NCBI GenBank assembly: GCA_946406115.1
Contig: OX291557.1
Location: forward strand, 8,216,501-8,280,500
Source of the DNA: Apoda limacodes
Taxonomy: Eukaryota; Arthropoda; Insecta; Lepidoptera; Limacodidae
Reading direction: 5' to 3'
Length of the DNA: 64,000 bases
Made by a program: the position numbers and the translations under genes. A model generated the notes under the pieces. That model was not told where the DNA came from, did not search any database, and worked only from the letters and a program-made list of their open reading frames with translations. Shown piece by piece: positions 23,985 through 35,345 of the stretch; position 1 is the stretch's first letter; every line of letters starts with the position of its first letter.

Positions 23985-24480
23985 ATTACATTATTACAGA
24001 CTGACAGGAAACCCCAACGCGTCTATAATTAAGTATCATTACTTAACTATACATACTAACTTACTAAACAAAATTTAAATGGAAACACAAGAAAAACATA
24101 TTGTAGGAAACAGATAAAACAACAAAAAAGAAAATAGGCACTAGAAACTAACTGCATGGTAACTTATAAATTTAGAAAGTTTTTTACATTTGATAAGAAA
24201 AAATTAAGATAAAATCAAGGGACAGGCAATATTCGAATTATTAATTATTTTTCGACAAGTGGAGGCGTGCTGCGGCAATAATTTGTGGCAACCTGTCTGC
24301 AAATAGGTCCACATCTTGGGAGATGAGTGAGTTGAGGAGCGTGAGCGTGCGCGCTTTTGAATTGAATTGAATTGATCACTCCATGATGTGTCCGACCATA
24401 TTTCATGATATAGAACAGTACCCGATGGCCACATCATGATATGGTCTAACCAAATCTATGACAACTATACATTTAACGAT
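23985..24480 (-). mobile_element. Possible reverse-oriented LINE 3' fragment
   Basis: A 77-codon open frame on the - strand (24204-24437) includes WSDTSWSDQFNSIQKRAR. The TTTA tract at its left would serve as the 3' tail. The family is uncertain. Confidence 0.3.
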
Positions 24481-26700
24481 ATGAACAGCTATACGAACAA
24501 CTTCGTGATATTGTCAAACAGTGATCATATCGTAAAATAGTTACTTTACGTAGGGACGCTTATGTCGCTTTTTTGTGATCATGGCGGCAGACAATTATTT
24601 TGTATTAAAAGCGATCAATATTTTTCAAGTCTAAACTAATATAATACAGAAGTTAAGTTTGTTAGTTTAGATGTATTCCCTATGTTTGAAACTACTCATC
24701 CGATTTCAAATTTCTTTTTCAACTAATTTCAAATATTAATTTTGCAATTGGCTTTTTATTTGAATGCAGACTACGAGTGTCTGCATATACCCTTATAAGT
24801 TTTACGTTAATTTCAAACCTAATTTTTGTACTTTTATGGGTACCCTTTATATTAGTAAACGTTGCAGATTAAACGATTTGGTCGGCCACATGATGAAGTG
24901 ATCAATTTGAAGCTCTAGCCACGGCATACCCGTATATATCTCTAATGATTAAAAACAGTTTATGTTACTATATCACAAATTGTGTTATATTTTCTGTAGG
25001 ACTTCTATATGTATTTTCTGGGCAATATATCACCTAGTAGCATAGTTAACGTCCGGTAACAAGTTTGTCTTTAGTTGAAACTAAAACCAGGTGACCTGGT
25101 TTACGTAGTCTCCGCTGCAAACGAAAGCCATTAAACTTTTATAATTTTATGTTGTCTCTATCAGAGTGTTATGTTGGTAACACAGGACACATGAAATGTC
25201 ATAGATATAGAAAGATTATGTTGGCTGGCTACTTTTAAAAACTTTTTATTTACCTTATATCCTTTTTTGCGCCTTTTTGGAGTGCAGTGATACTTACTTC
25301 ATATTCTTCGCTAGACAATACCGAATCATAATAATGTGATTAGGTTTCTGATGTCACAGATGTAAAACAAAAATATTTTTGGAAATAACTAATTATAATT
25401 TTTTTTAAAGTTATTTTAGTGTAACGAACGTGCGTGTGCGAACTAAAATATTTGTTACGACCGCAACAACCTTTTCGAACTTTGTCGAGTAAGGCTTTTT
25501 TATGTTCACAGTACTCGGGTGTAATGCAAAAGTTGTTCATGAATAAAATAGGTTATAGTCTCATTCTTAGGAAATTGGATGTTCCCGTACAGATGCATTC
25601 AAGCTACCGCCGAGTCAATAATGCAGTGCACTCTAGCTACCGGTTCACCCAGCCAAATGGGTCTCTAAAAATACGGCTTGCAATTTGATGAGAGGTACAG
25701 GCGAGGCGACAAGTGCTAATTTATGTTCTTAATTACGTTAAAGTAGCTATCGTTTGCTTTGCTAGTAGTCTTACTAGGAAAAAATATTGCGAGTAAACTT
25801 TTTGCGGACTTGCTTATGAATTATCTTGAAGATGTTGGAAACCACTTCCTTTTACTTTGCGATAGAAAGTTTACTTAATACATAGCTACCATTTTACACT
25901 TTAAAACTACGTTCGAAAAGCTTTTTCATAATAAGACAAAAACAACGAATGTTTATTTACTTGCCTTCATAGACCTAATTAAAAAAAAAGATAAGGAAGT
26001 ATTTTGCAGGATTTTTTTTAGATAAGTACCTTTTCATTCCGCATTTAATATAAATTCCTCTTTTAACTTTTAGGTATGTAAATAATTCAAAAAAGGTCTA
26101 CCTATGTATGTATAAGTATTAAGTACTCTAATAAAAATAAAAAAGCATCGGAATATACTTAATTTTAAAGTATTCTCTTAACTTTAACTGTAAATTAATT
26201 TTATTTTGTATAGTGGTTTAGTTATCACGTTTCAATTGTTTCTATTAGGTTAAGCAGTATTTAAAAAAAAAAATCATGTATTTATTAATAAATCTCATAA
26301 TAATTATGAGCGATAACTGATTGGCAGATATTAAAATACGTGTACGTTTCTTTATTAAGGTGAAATAAATTAAAACAACTTGATGCTATGGTGGAAAATG
26401 CTATTTTTAGTCGACAAACCTAAAACCGAAATTTTATTTTTAAATTTTGAAGAGTCAAATTTGGTGTCGTATGTACCTACTAAAGCGTTTGATGCACTTT
26501 AATGCAGTTGCTCTTGAGCTTACGTTTCTTATACTTTTAGCGCATCCAATGAATCTTCCATTTAATCTCCCGTAGTTTACTGCCAGGAAGCTGTTTTATT
26601 GGGGTCACATAAATGTTAACATACTCCGCTCGTATTTTATTAAATTACTTTTTAACCTTTAGTCGTGGCTCTTTTCACCAATTTTTTTTTTGTTAAATGA
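24481..26700. other. Unassigned AT-rich intronic stretch
   Basis: No gene recognised. Overlapping open frames on both strands near 25.3-25.7 kb show no family features. Confidence 0.4.
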
Positions 26701-26708
26701 ATAAGACT

Positions 26709-27415
26709 ACAGATGCATTTAGGCTCCTAACAGTGCTGGTACAGGTCGGATCTATCCCTCCCACTCCATATCCTAGACTGCGAAGTCCTACACTACCTAT
26801 TTTTTGCGTTGGAAATCCTCATGGATACCTATGAGTTGCGAGGGCAGCACACAGGTTATGTCGGACTATTACCGACTTCAATCAACAGTGTTCCTTCTCG
26901 CGCCTTTACGGCGGAGCCGTGGGAACTCATGAATGCATCCGCGACACCGCCAGCAGCGTTACCTGTGCTCTTATGGCAGCACGCTCAGTTGCATACCACT
27001 AACAAGCGGTGCCGCCCTCCCACCCCTTGAAGATGCCGCGCCGAGAACACATTGCTCGGCATCTTGCCTCTCTGACCCTATCCCTCTCATGGGTGGACGA
27101 TGGGCTTGAGTCCTACACTATCTACTCCGTCTTACCGGTGTCTTGGGCAGAGGTAATAGGCAGACATAGGAATGCCATGAGATGGACACGACACGCCGCA
27201 TACCTTCCAGTGGTTGAGGACCCTCCGTTTCTTCAATTACCACCTTTTCGAACGTTGGCGCTGTTCCAGTTTGCAATTTTGAGCACTCTAAAGAACCCTC
27301 TTATCGACAGTTCTTTTCCTATATGACCCGTTCCTTGAGTCCTTGCAATGGAACGCTGGCTGGTAAGGCGCTGGCTGGAACGGAACGGAACAGATGAATT
27401 TAGGCTCGAAACAGT
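26709..27415. repeat. GC-rich block flanked by 26-bp imperfect direct repeats
   Basis: The flanks ACAGATGCATTTAGGCTCCT+AACAGT (26709-26734) and ACAGATGAATTTAGGCTCGA+AACAGT (27390-27415) match at 23 of 26 positions. The roughly 655 bp between them are clearly GC-richer than the surroundings, with two overlapping frames (26809-27030 and 27009-27326, 73 and 105 codons) but no recognisable domain. Probably an old insertion of unknown type. Confidence 0.45.
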
Positions 27416-27889
27416 AATTGTTTTTCTTTACGTCACTATAGGCAGAATTGGGTTAAGGTAGAACCTATTCATATTTTCCCTAAACAAACTGCACATTATT
27501 AAATGGAAATTTCACACCAGAATTAAAATCGAAATTCGAGAGTTACCCAGCTAATGGGATGATTAATTTCTTTGTTGCGTTACACGTGATCTCTAAGCGT
27601 AATTTATCCACAACAAAGACTCGTTGTAACCAGGTGTCTGTGTGTATAGGCACAAGCTTATTGTTCCCATCACAATGTAGAGGTACGACTTTAATGTCAA
27701 TAGTAAAGCGGATGACAAACGGTGCTTGTGCGTAATTTTCCCATAGCCTTATGTCAATGTGGAGGGGTTTGTGACGTCAGTGTTGCGCTGCCGCCGGTCG
27801 GCCTTCGCGGACGTACGTTGACCCTTTGCTTGTACCGTTAGCAACACGGACTAATTGTGTTGCTTTAATAAGGTTGTGGGAGTAATTTT

Positions 27890-28175
27890 TTTTAAGGTTG
27901 AAGGTTTCGATTTCACCTTGCCCCCTGTGTGGCATAGGTTCGAGCCCGGCGTGTTCCAATTAGTATTTTTCTTAATTTCTCAAGTACATTGATCTTCACA
28001 ATACTGAGTATTTGGAAAAGGATAACATCGCGAGGAGACCTGCATAAGTCAAAAAAAAAGTCCAAAACCCGCACTAGAATCTAGACCCGTATGTGGACGG
28101 ACTATGGCCCAATTCGTTCTGGGTGAAGGGAGAACTTGCCCCAACAGTGGGGACGCATGAGCCTGAAAATGAAAG
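27890..28175 (+). mobile_element. Lepidopteran SINE, decayed
   Basis: It contains a B-box-like GGTTCGAGCCCGGC, then AACATCGCGAGGAGACCTGC, AACCCGCACTAGAAT and GGACTATGGCC, and ends near AACAGTGGGGACGC. The same block order occurs at 41755-42050 and, reversed, near 56042-56150. Confidence 0.6.
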
Positions 28176-28204
28176 GGTCCAATTTAACGATTTTTATTAA
28201 TATG

Positions 28205-28934
28205 TAATATAAATGCGGAAGTGTGTTTTAAGTTGTTTGTCCTCTTCATATGTCGTAACTACAAAACGTAATATCTATGAACTTTTTAAAAACAGATGCA
28301 CACGAAGTAAGTCTCGGGTGCCAGCATTTAGTTAAAATATCTATAACAAGATAGTAGCATGTTGGACTCAACCCTTCTTACATACTTATCACTGTATATA
28401 ATTCTTCTTACATAAAATGGAATTCGTTTGTTTTACTACTCTTGTCAGCAGCAAATAAAGTTGTGCTTTAAGCCCTATAGCAGATGTTATTTATTTCCGC
28501 TTCGCACAAAGCGTATTACAAAAATATACTACATAGAAGTTATAATAATAATAGTCATAAGCTACTTAGATGGTTTTGTTTTGTTTTTAGAACACATCTG
28601 CGTGTTTTAGTTAACTTTTCTTTTAAAAGTGACCACCTTTAGCAGATATGCTAAATATAACTCCTCTTTTTTTATCCCGGAAATTTCAAGAGTTCCCGCG
28701 GGAATAACTAAGACGTTTGCTAGAGATAGGTGATGATACGGACAACATAGGCTATTTTTATCCTGGTAAATTCAAAAGTTCCCGCGAGAGTAACTATAAC
28801 CGAATTCCATTTGAACAAACTACTTATAGCTGCAGCTATAGCAAACTTTCTTAGTATAATCAAGGTGTAGCCGGAAGTATCCCACGCCAATAACCAAATT
28901 TAGGGCGGGTGGAGTCGCTGGCAAAAGCTAGTTA
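28205..28934 (+). mobile_element. Helitron-like CTAGT-ended sequence, composite
   Basis: A start-like AATATAAATGCGGAAGTGTG is at about 28206. The end AGGGCGGGTGGAGTCGCTGG followed by CAAAAGCTAGT is at 28904-28934. The middle (28300-28650) is foreign or very diverged, so this may be two truncated copies. Confidence 0.45.
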
Positions 28935-29481
28935 CATCTATGTATTAAGTAAATTTTTGAAATACGTTTCGTACGAAGAAAATATAACGTAGTATATTAC
29001 GACGGCGCTAGTTAGCTGCTACGTGCGCCTTAAACAAGAAACCTTAAAAATGCATCTATGCAAACATAAGGAAAAATGCTCCAAACGTGAAATTGGTTTA
29101 TTAACTTGGGGTAGTAGAAAAGGGAATCATAGTCTAATGTGATAGAAAATAATAAGTTGATTAAGCTTAAGCAGGTGTTTAGTTAGCTAACCCATCCATT
29201 AGTTAATTCCATCAGTCCTTGGGTATGGCATTTAGATCTAAATCACTAAAAAAAAAAAATGTACAAGAAAAGGAATATCCTACATGTAAATAAAATGTAA
29301 TATCAACTATTTATTTCTCTTTTATTTCAGAGGATTCTCAGGAAATAATATCCATCAGATTTATTTACGGCCCCGTATTTACATTCGTAGATATACACAA
29401 ATACACCCACTCTTATTTTCTAGGATATATACGACCTCTTTTCTTGTTGAATCTAATTTTATCTATGAGTTTACACAATCA

Positions 29482-29532
29482 CTAGCTTTTGCCAGCGGCT
29501 TCGCCCGCTTTAATTTCTGTTATCAGCGTTCG
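29482..29532 (-). mobile_element. Helitron-like 3' end, reverse orientation, truncated
   Basis: CTAGCTTTTGCCAGCGGCTT then CGCCCGC is the reversed terminus. It runs directly into the minisatellite. Confidence 0.5.
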
Positions 29533-29534
29533 TG

Positions 29535-29795
29535 ATATTTGAACGAAGATATATATTTGTTTATGTTACATAGATATTTGAACGAAGATTTGTTTACGTC
29601 GACGATATATATTGTTTATGTTACATAGATATTTGAACGAAGATATATATATTTGTTTATGTTACATAGGTATTTGAACGAAGATATATATTTATGTTAC
29701 ATAGATATTTGAAAGAATATATTTTTTATGTTAATAGATATTTGGACTAATATATATTTTGTGCATGTTACATAGATATTTGAACAAAGACAAAG
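29535..29795. repeat. Minisatellite, about 35-55 bp unit, about seven copies
   Basis: The unit is roughly ATATTTGAACGAAGATATAT plus TTGTTTATGTTACATAG. Unit length varies through changes in the internal AT run, and one unit carries an extra TTTGTTTACGTCGACG segment. There are no spacers, so it is not CRISPR-like. Confidence 0.85.
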
Positions 29796-30839
29796 CACAG
29801 ACTATGTGTCGAAAAGAATTTCAAAGTTAGAATTATTAATCCACAATAGATTGGCCTGCCAAATTTCTGATTAATATTATACGAGCTATGAAATATTTTC
29901 CCCGCGCCTAAACAATACCGTATCAATTACTATAGACTTCGCAATACTCGTTATTTCCCATCGGATTCGTTAACTCGACGGAGCATTGGCTCTGCGGTAT
30001 ATCTCATTAATCAACCCTTATTAAGTAAAGATGGCAGTTTTAAGTTCTAAGCTTAGTGGTCCCGTCTTCAAAGTCCAGATTGCCGTTATAAGACCTTCAG
30101 TAGAAGATTGCAACCAAACAAGAAGACTATTTCAAGATCTTAGAATGCAATTTGCTAACTGTCAAAAGTCGTTAAGGGGTCTGTTTTTACCCCAAATCAC
30201 ATTGGGACGAAATATAAAACCTCTAAAAAACGAAAATTTATCTTTATTATCATCTCATTTGTTCCAACATGGCTGCTTGCATCTCATCTCAATTCTTCCA
30301 GCAGCTCTTACCAGATCATCTGTTGTGCCCCACGTGTGTGTTTTAAACCTTTTCCTTCCGTTATAGGTTTCACGAGTGATGAAGCATATGCGGGCTTTCT
30401 ATTCGAGCCATATCGGTGACTTTTGTCATTATTGTGAGAGATAGAGAGCAATAGATTAAAAAAAATCATTGATGAACTACCTAATATTAGGTCAAAGTTT
30501 AGTTTTATTCTACTTATTACTAGATAAGTTTAGTTTAGAGTTTTAAGTTTAAGATAAGTGTAGCTAGACGCTGAGCGGTTTATTTAGTTTTCTTATAGCT
30601 AACATTCGTTCCAGTGAAATAGCGCTAATAGCTATCAACATGGAGTTGTGAGTGGTGACCTAGGAAAGCGCAGTCGTGCGCCCGGTGCTTCTCTCTTGCA
30701 TTTTGCATCGCTTGCAGTGCACCGTTGTCCTTGCGGTGTGGATATTGTGTTGAATTTTACTTGGTGACGAACAAGGGAACTAACACAACGTATAATAACA
30801 TATACATATGTTGATTAACATAGACAGTAGTGCACTTTT
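29796..30839. other. Unassigned stretch with one 111-codon frame
   Basis: The + strand frame 30031-30366 (MAVLSSKLSGPVFKVQ...) is one of the longer ones in the intron, but I recognise no domain. A GC-richer patch at about 30655-30780 is of unknown nature. Confidence 0.3.
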
Positions 30840-31187
30840 TTAGGGTTCCACAAAACATCCAAAGGGTGCCAACGGAACCCTTTTATTAAGGCTACGCTGT
30901 CCGACCTTCAAATAACTCTATCTTAAAATATTTTAAAATAGCAACAGGAAGATAGGTGAAACTTACATGCGTTATTCGGTGCAGAGTGCCTTAGACGGTC
31001 ACCCATCCAATAAATTACCACGCCCGACGTTACTTAACTTCGAATATCGTTTCCAATAATCATACATTACCGAGCCACTAGTTCCTTAAAAATTGTACCT
31101 ACGTTATTTTTTTGTTGTTTGTGTTCTTAAATTATATGATGGTACGGTGCCCACGTTGCGCAAGTCCGACTTGCACTTGCCCGATTT
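30840..31187 (+). mobile_element. Lepidopteran modular repeat carrying a 5S-rRNA-like segment
   Basis: The head AGGGTTCCACAAAACATCC, then AAAGGGTGCCAACGGAACCC and GCTACGCTGTCCG; the tail GATGGTACGGTGCCCACG then GCGCAAGTCCGACTTGCACT. In the middle, at 30997-31053, is a segment matching the antisense of eukaryotic 5S rRNA: GGTCACCCATCCAA, CACGCCCGACGTTACTTAAC, TTCG. Confidence 0.65.
30997..31053 (-). other. 5S rRNA-derived fragment (not a functional gene)
   Basis: In reverse it reads GTTAAGTAACGTCGGGCGTG ... TTGGATGGGTGACC, the conserved core of insect 5S rRNA, with a divergent stretch of about 10 bases in the middle and neither end of the gene. It lies inside a modular repeat, so it is a captured or SINE3-like relic. 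Confidence 0.65.
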
Positions 31188-33150
31188 TATTTGTATTTTC
31201 TTATCAATCTACGAATATAATATAGGCATCATTCAATTTGGACGGACATGGAAAGTTTTATCTTTATCTATTTTCTTTTGATCAATTGTCGCGTTTTGCA
31301 ATATTGTTTTTCTTGTGTCCTATCTTCGTCATCGGCGTCGAATTTCGCAACAGCTGCTGAACTGGTGTTGTTTCTCGGTTTGGCATAAATTGATAAATTT
31401 GTTAAATATTTCTTTAAGACATCATTAGATCGAAAATCATTGTGTTGAAATATCTCTACCTGGTCCACTACGATGGTTGGAATTTTTTTTTTTTTAGATA
31501 TAAGAAAAAATTAAATCTTAGAAAATCGGTAATTATTTTGTACCTAAAGTTTTCTTTATTTTGGAATAAAACTGTTGAGCACAATAAATCAGTGGTGCAT
31601 ATACTTTTTTCTATGAAGATCTACCTACCAAAATTATATGACTGCGAGATCGACGCTTGTACCTATAAAACTTTTTTAATTGTAAATAAAACTACCACAT
31701 TAGGACAAAATGTTAAAATTTTTTTTTAATAGTCTTTTATAATAAAACAAAAATTAATCAACGTGATTTTGTTGCATCACATTGATGCTCTTCCGCTAAA
31801 TTTTCGAATTTGGGAATATTTTCAATTAAAGTTAAACACATGCAGGCTGTAACATGCAACATCAAACACTAAAAACCCGAACCCCGCGACTTTTCCCGTT
31901 GTTTCCCAGGGACCTTAACTGCTTTCTAAACCATAGTGATGCCATTGATATTATTTTATTTAAACAAATTATTTTTTTTTTGCTCAAATAATATACGGCG
32001 GTCGACCGTTTGGGCACCTCTGTAATAAATGAAAGAAGTTTCAAGTACACGTACAAATTACAATTTGTAAACGTATCAGTAGAATAAGGCGTGGAGTGTA
32101 ACGAACTCCTTAATCACCTTAATAAGCCCATAGACCATCAGGACTACAAAACGAGTACCTTCAAGAAATGATGCCGTATCAATTAACATCGGCTTACCTC
32201 ATAAATCTTGGTATACCTGATACTTTTGCAGTCGAAACACGATTAAGTCTATCTACTACCACGTCGGCGCCAGTTGTGCACGGACACCCGTTGGAGACGC
32301 ACGGCCCTATCATTACGAAACAAAACGAGAACCTAAAACGGACTTATTAAAAAAAGTTAAACATATTAATAGTTCACGGAAATGCTGTGTCGTTCTCGAT
32401 TTTTAAATTAGAACACTTTCGGGAGTGTATAAAGGGAGTTATAATAAGTTGCAACTCTGTAAGAGGTTGAGTGCACCCAGTTGGAAACGTAGTGTTTACA
32501 GTAATATGTGGTGAGTTCGTTTGTGTGCCCATCAGCTGTTTCGATTGAAATGCACTCAATATTGTTTGGTTTTTGGTAAATACAGTCGTATATTTATTTG
32601 CTGCGTATTTCTGAATTTGTCTGATCTCTGATGAGTCTGACGTTGAATGATATGTGAGATTGTTATTAACAATGTTCTAGGATATGTTAAGTATTTGATT
32701 TATTCAGTGTAGAAAGTAAAATGAGATTTTCAATAATATATCTATGTTAAAAAATACCTTATTTAAAGGTAATACTTTTAACATTTTAAAGTTATTTAGG
32801 TTTTTAGGATGCATTTTTGTCAGGCGACTATTTCGAAATACATATTTATGTTATGTTATATAATATTTATTATAAATAACATACTAACACTATAAGCCTA
32901 ATAATCGACAGTGATCGTCAACCGTTTATAAAGTAATCCATATATTCGACGTTTTTCCTTTAATTTATTTATGATATTATATACACATATAAGTATATAT
33001 CACATATATTCAAGAGACTATTTCGAAACATATCTTACTGTAATTTGTTATAAATAACGTAACAAACTAAAGATTATATACTTAAATGGTTATTTTCAAA
33101 ATCGTGTCAACTTTACTTTGTATTTTGTTTATTTATAATTATTATTTATG
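31188..33150. other. Unassigned AT-rich intronic stretch
   Basis: Short open frames occur on both strands without recognisable features. A motif GACTATTTCGAAA with similar downstream sequence occurs at about 32825 and 33016, suggesting an old tandem duplication. Confidence 0.4.
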
Positions 33151-33155
33151 TTACA

Positions 33156-33200
33156 AATATATATATATATATATATAGATATGTGTATATATACATATAC
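33156..33200. repeat. AT/GT microsatellite
   Basis: About eleven AT units followed by GATATGTGTATATATACATA. Confidence 0.85.
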
Positions 33201-33457
33201 AGCAGTGTTGCCTACGTGAGTCGCTCACGTCATTCTTGCCACATTTTCATTATAATAACAATAGCACGAACGAAACAATAAGTGTAGTTCACCAAACTAC
33301 ACGAATACATTATTATTGCAATTTTACAAAAAAATTCATCATATTATATGCGGAACTTCAATTGGAACGAAGATAAAAGTTAAATAGCTTCTTGAAAACT
33401 TATTGTGCGTATGACAATATCTTCACTGATTGTTAGCCATTTTTTTTAATACTACAA

Positions 33458-33709
33458 ATGTCGCAAAAAAAGTATTTGTTACATTCTGAAAAGGTTTTGG
33501 TATACCCTACCCATGGTCCCATGGTAATCAAGTCAGGATATATTGATGGGATAGTGAAGAAAACAAACGAACTCTTAAAATTTTATAGGTGTACTTTAAG
33601 AGATTTGGGTTTATTTAGTGTACGAAAAAATAAGTCAATAGATCACTTAAAAGTAATAAATAAAAACTTTTCAACAAAAACAACAACCGACTTCAAGATG
33701 ATGCACTAA
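33458..33709 (+). other. 83-codon open frame, unrecognised
   Basis: The frame is MSQKKYLLHSEKVLVYP... with a downstream AAACAACAACCGACTTCAAG, a motif I associate with lepidopteran repeats. Lys-rich by AT bias. No domain seen; probably repeat-derived. Confidence 0.2.
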
Positions 33710-33852
33710 AAAGGTAAAATTATTATTTTAAAAAATCAGGTCAAAATTACAGTTTAAAGTGGTGTCGTGCAAGTGAAATGTGATATAAACTGTAAAAGAG
33801 ATAGACACCAACTTTAAATTAAATTGTGCTTAATAATTTAAACAATGTGTTC

Positions 33853-33886
33853 AAAAACATCGATGTTGACCATCATCGATGTTTTT
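33853..33886. repeat. CATCGATG hairpin
   Basis: Arms AAAAACATCGATG (33853-33865) and CATCGATGTTTTT (33874-33886) are perfect reverse complements around an 8-base loop. A second, imperfect ACATCGATG...CATTGATGTTTTT follows at about 33902-33930. Confidence 0.7.
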
Positions 33887-33930
33887 GCACCAGACTTATC
33901 CAACATCGATGTCATCATTGATGTTTTTGT

Positions 33931-35126
33931 AGTGTCGACTCGACCATCGCTGAAAAGCAGCTGCGTAAGGTATCTATCTATTCATCAATTGATAGCGTTA
34001 TAACCTGGGTTTTTAAATATGTAAATGCACTCTTTAGAATCTCCATGATTTTCTAATACACCGTGCAACTGTGGAGTAGTCTTGAGAGTAGGTTTTGTCT
34101 TGTAGGTAGGTATCTACACAGATTTATTGACTGACATGAAAGAAATTTAATGTCGCTTTCTACGCTTTTATTTCTATAATAGTGTAATAGAGTGAGAAAT
34201 GTAGGCATTCATCCTTGTAGAGTGTACAAAGGTAAGCTTTGAATTTGTTAAAGGTCCTTGAGAATTATCTTGATTTCACTGCGCCAAATAGGTTTTTAAT
34301 GTCTTAGATTTTAATGAAACACGTAGCCACGACTTCCTTTGATGATCTATCTATGGTAAATAAATCATGTACTAAGAAATGTTCTTTTTGCCGATTATTT
34401 ATTAAACGTTATTCATACCCAAAGCGTTGCCTACACAGGATAAGTTCGGAATAGTCATAGACCTGTCACTGTGTGACATGTTTACTAAGAAAATAGTTAA
34501 GATGGTGTTTAAAACTTCTTGAATGTCTTCAAGAAACCGTAGACAGACAAATAAAAAAAGCATTGCTATATCTCTCGCATTACAACCCCAAAAAAAAAAC
34601 ACGATATCAAACATAGTAATAGTTTTATACCTTAATATTATTATACATTCATTAGTAAAACTACACTTTTTTTTGTTGGCTATTTTATAAACGAATTGCA
34701 AATTTTTTTGGGAGAAAACATTTTTTGGTTTCATAAATCAAGTACTCGTTACACTGCGCTCAATGATTTTTGGATAAATCACATGTTTAATCCTGAAATC
34801 GAAACTGTGAGATATGAAAAAAAAAAAAATTGTTACATCAGTCGAATAGGTCATTCATAGGAATCAATTTCTTCTAAATAACATTCTATCATAAATTACA
34901 AAAAGAACAAAAACGATAAATAAATTGTATTTACCTATTTTACCTACTGTAGGGTGTTTTATTTCTACTTAGCTTATTTGTTTTATTAAAATACGAAGAA
35001 ATTGATTCTTGTGAATGACCGTTTTAACCGATATCATAAAATACAGATTTTTTCCTCCATATTTTCCAAGTTCGATTCCTGATTCGACAGAACAGGGGAT
35101 TTGTCTAAAAATCTTAGTATCTTTAA
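33931..35126. other. Unassigned AT-rich intronic stretch
   Basis: The longest open frame is 110 codons on the - strand (34402-34734), rich in Phe/Leu/Lys from AT bias, with no recognisable domain. Confidence 0.35.
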
Positions 35127-35345
35127 ATTTTTTTTTTTTTTTTTCATACCACTAAGGTGGCAAACAAGCACACGGTCCGCCTGATGGTAAGCGGTCACCG
35201 TGGCCTATGGACGCTTGCAACACCAGGAGTATCACTCGCGCGTTGCCGACCCTTCAAAAATCCAATAACTTCTTTTTGAAGAACCCCATACTGTAGTCCT
35301 TAGAGAAAATCTTGGCAGGGAGCTCATTCCACAACCCAATTAAAT
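35127..35345 (-). mobile_element. Poly(A)-tailed retroposon fragment, reverse orientation
   Basis: The T-run at 35127-35144 is the reversed tail, followed by GGTGGCAAACAAGCACACGG, CGCCTGATGGTAAGCGGTCA and GCGTTGCCGACCCTTCAAAA. It is the same element as 9975-10157. A small fragment at about 42778-42835 (CGCGCGTTGCCG) may also belong. Confidence 0.65.

Noticed and set aside
29535..29795. CRISPR-like array
   Set aside because: Units are contiguous without unique spacers, vary in length and lie in a eukaryotic intron. It is a minisatellite.
30031..30366. 111-codon frame as a gene
   Set aside because: No recognisable domain, no neighbouring exon structure and no bias beyond the local composition.
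34402..34734. 110-codon - strand frame
   Set aside because: Phe/Leu/Lys-rich composition typical of AT-rich non-coding DNA, with no motif.
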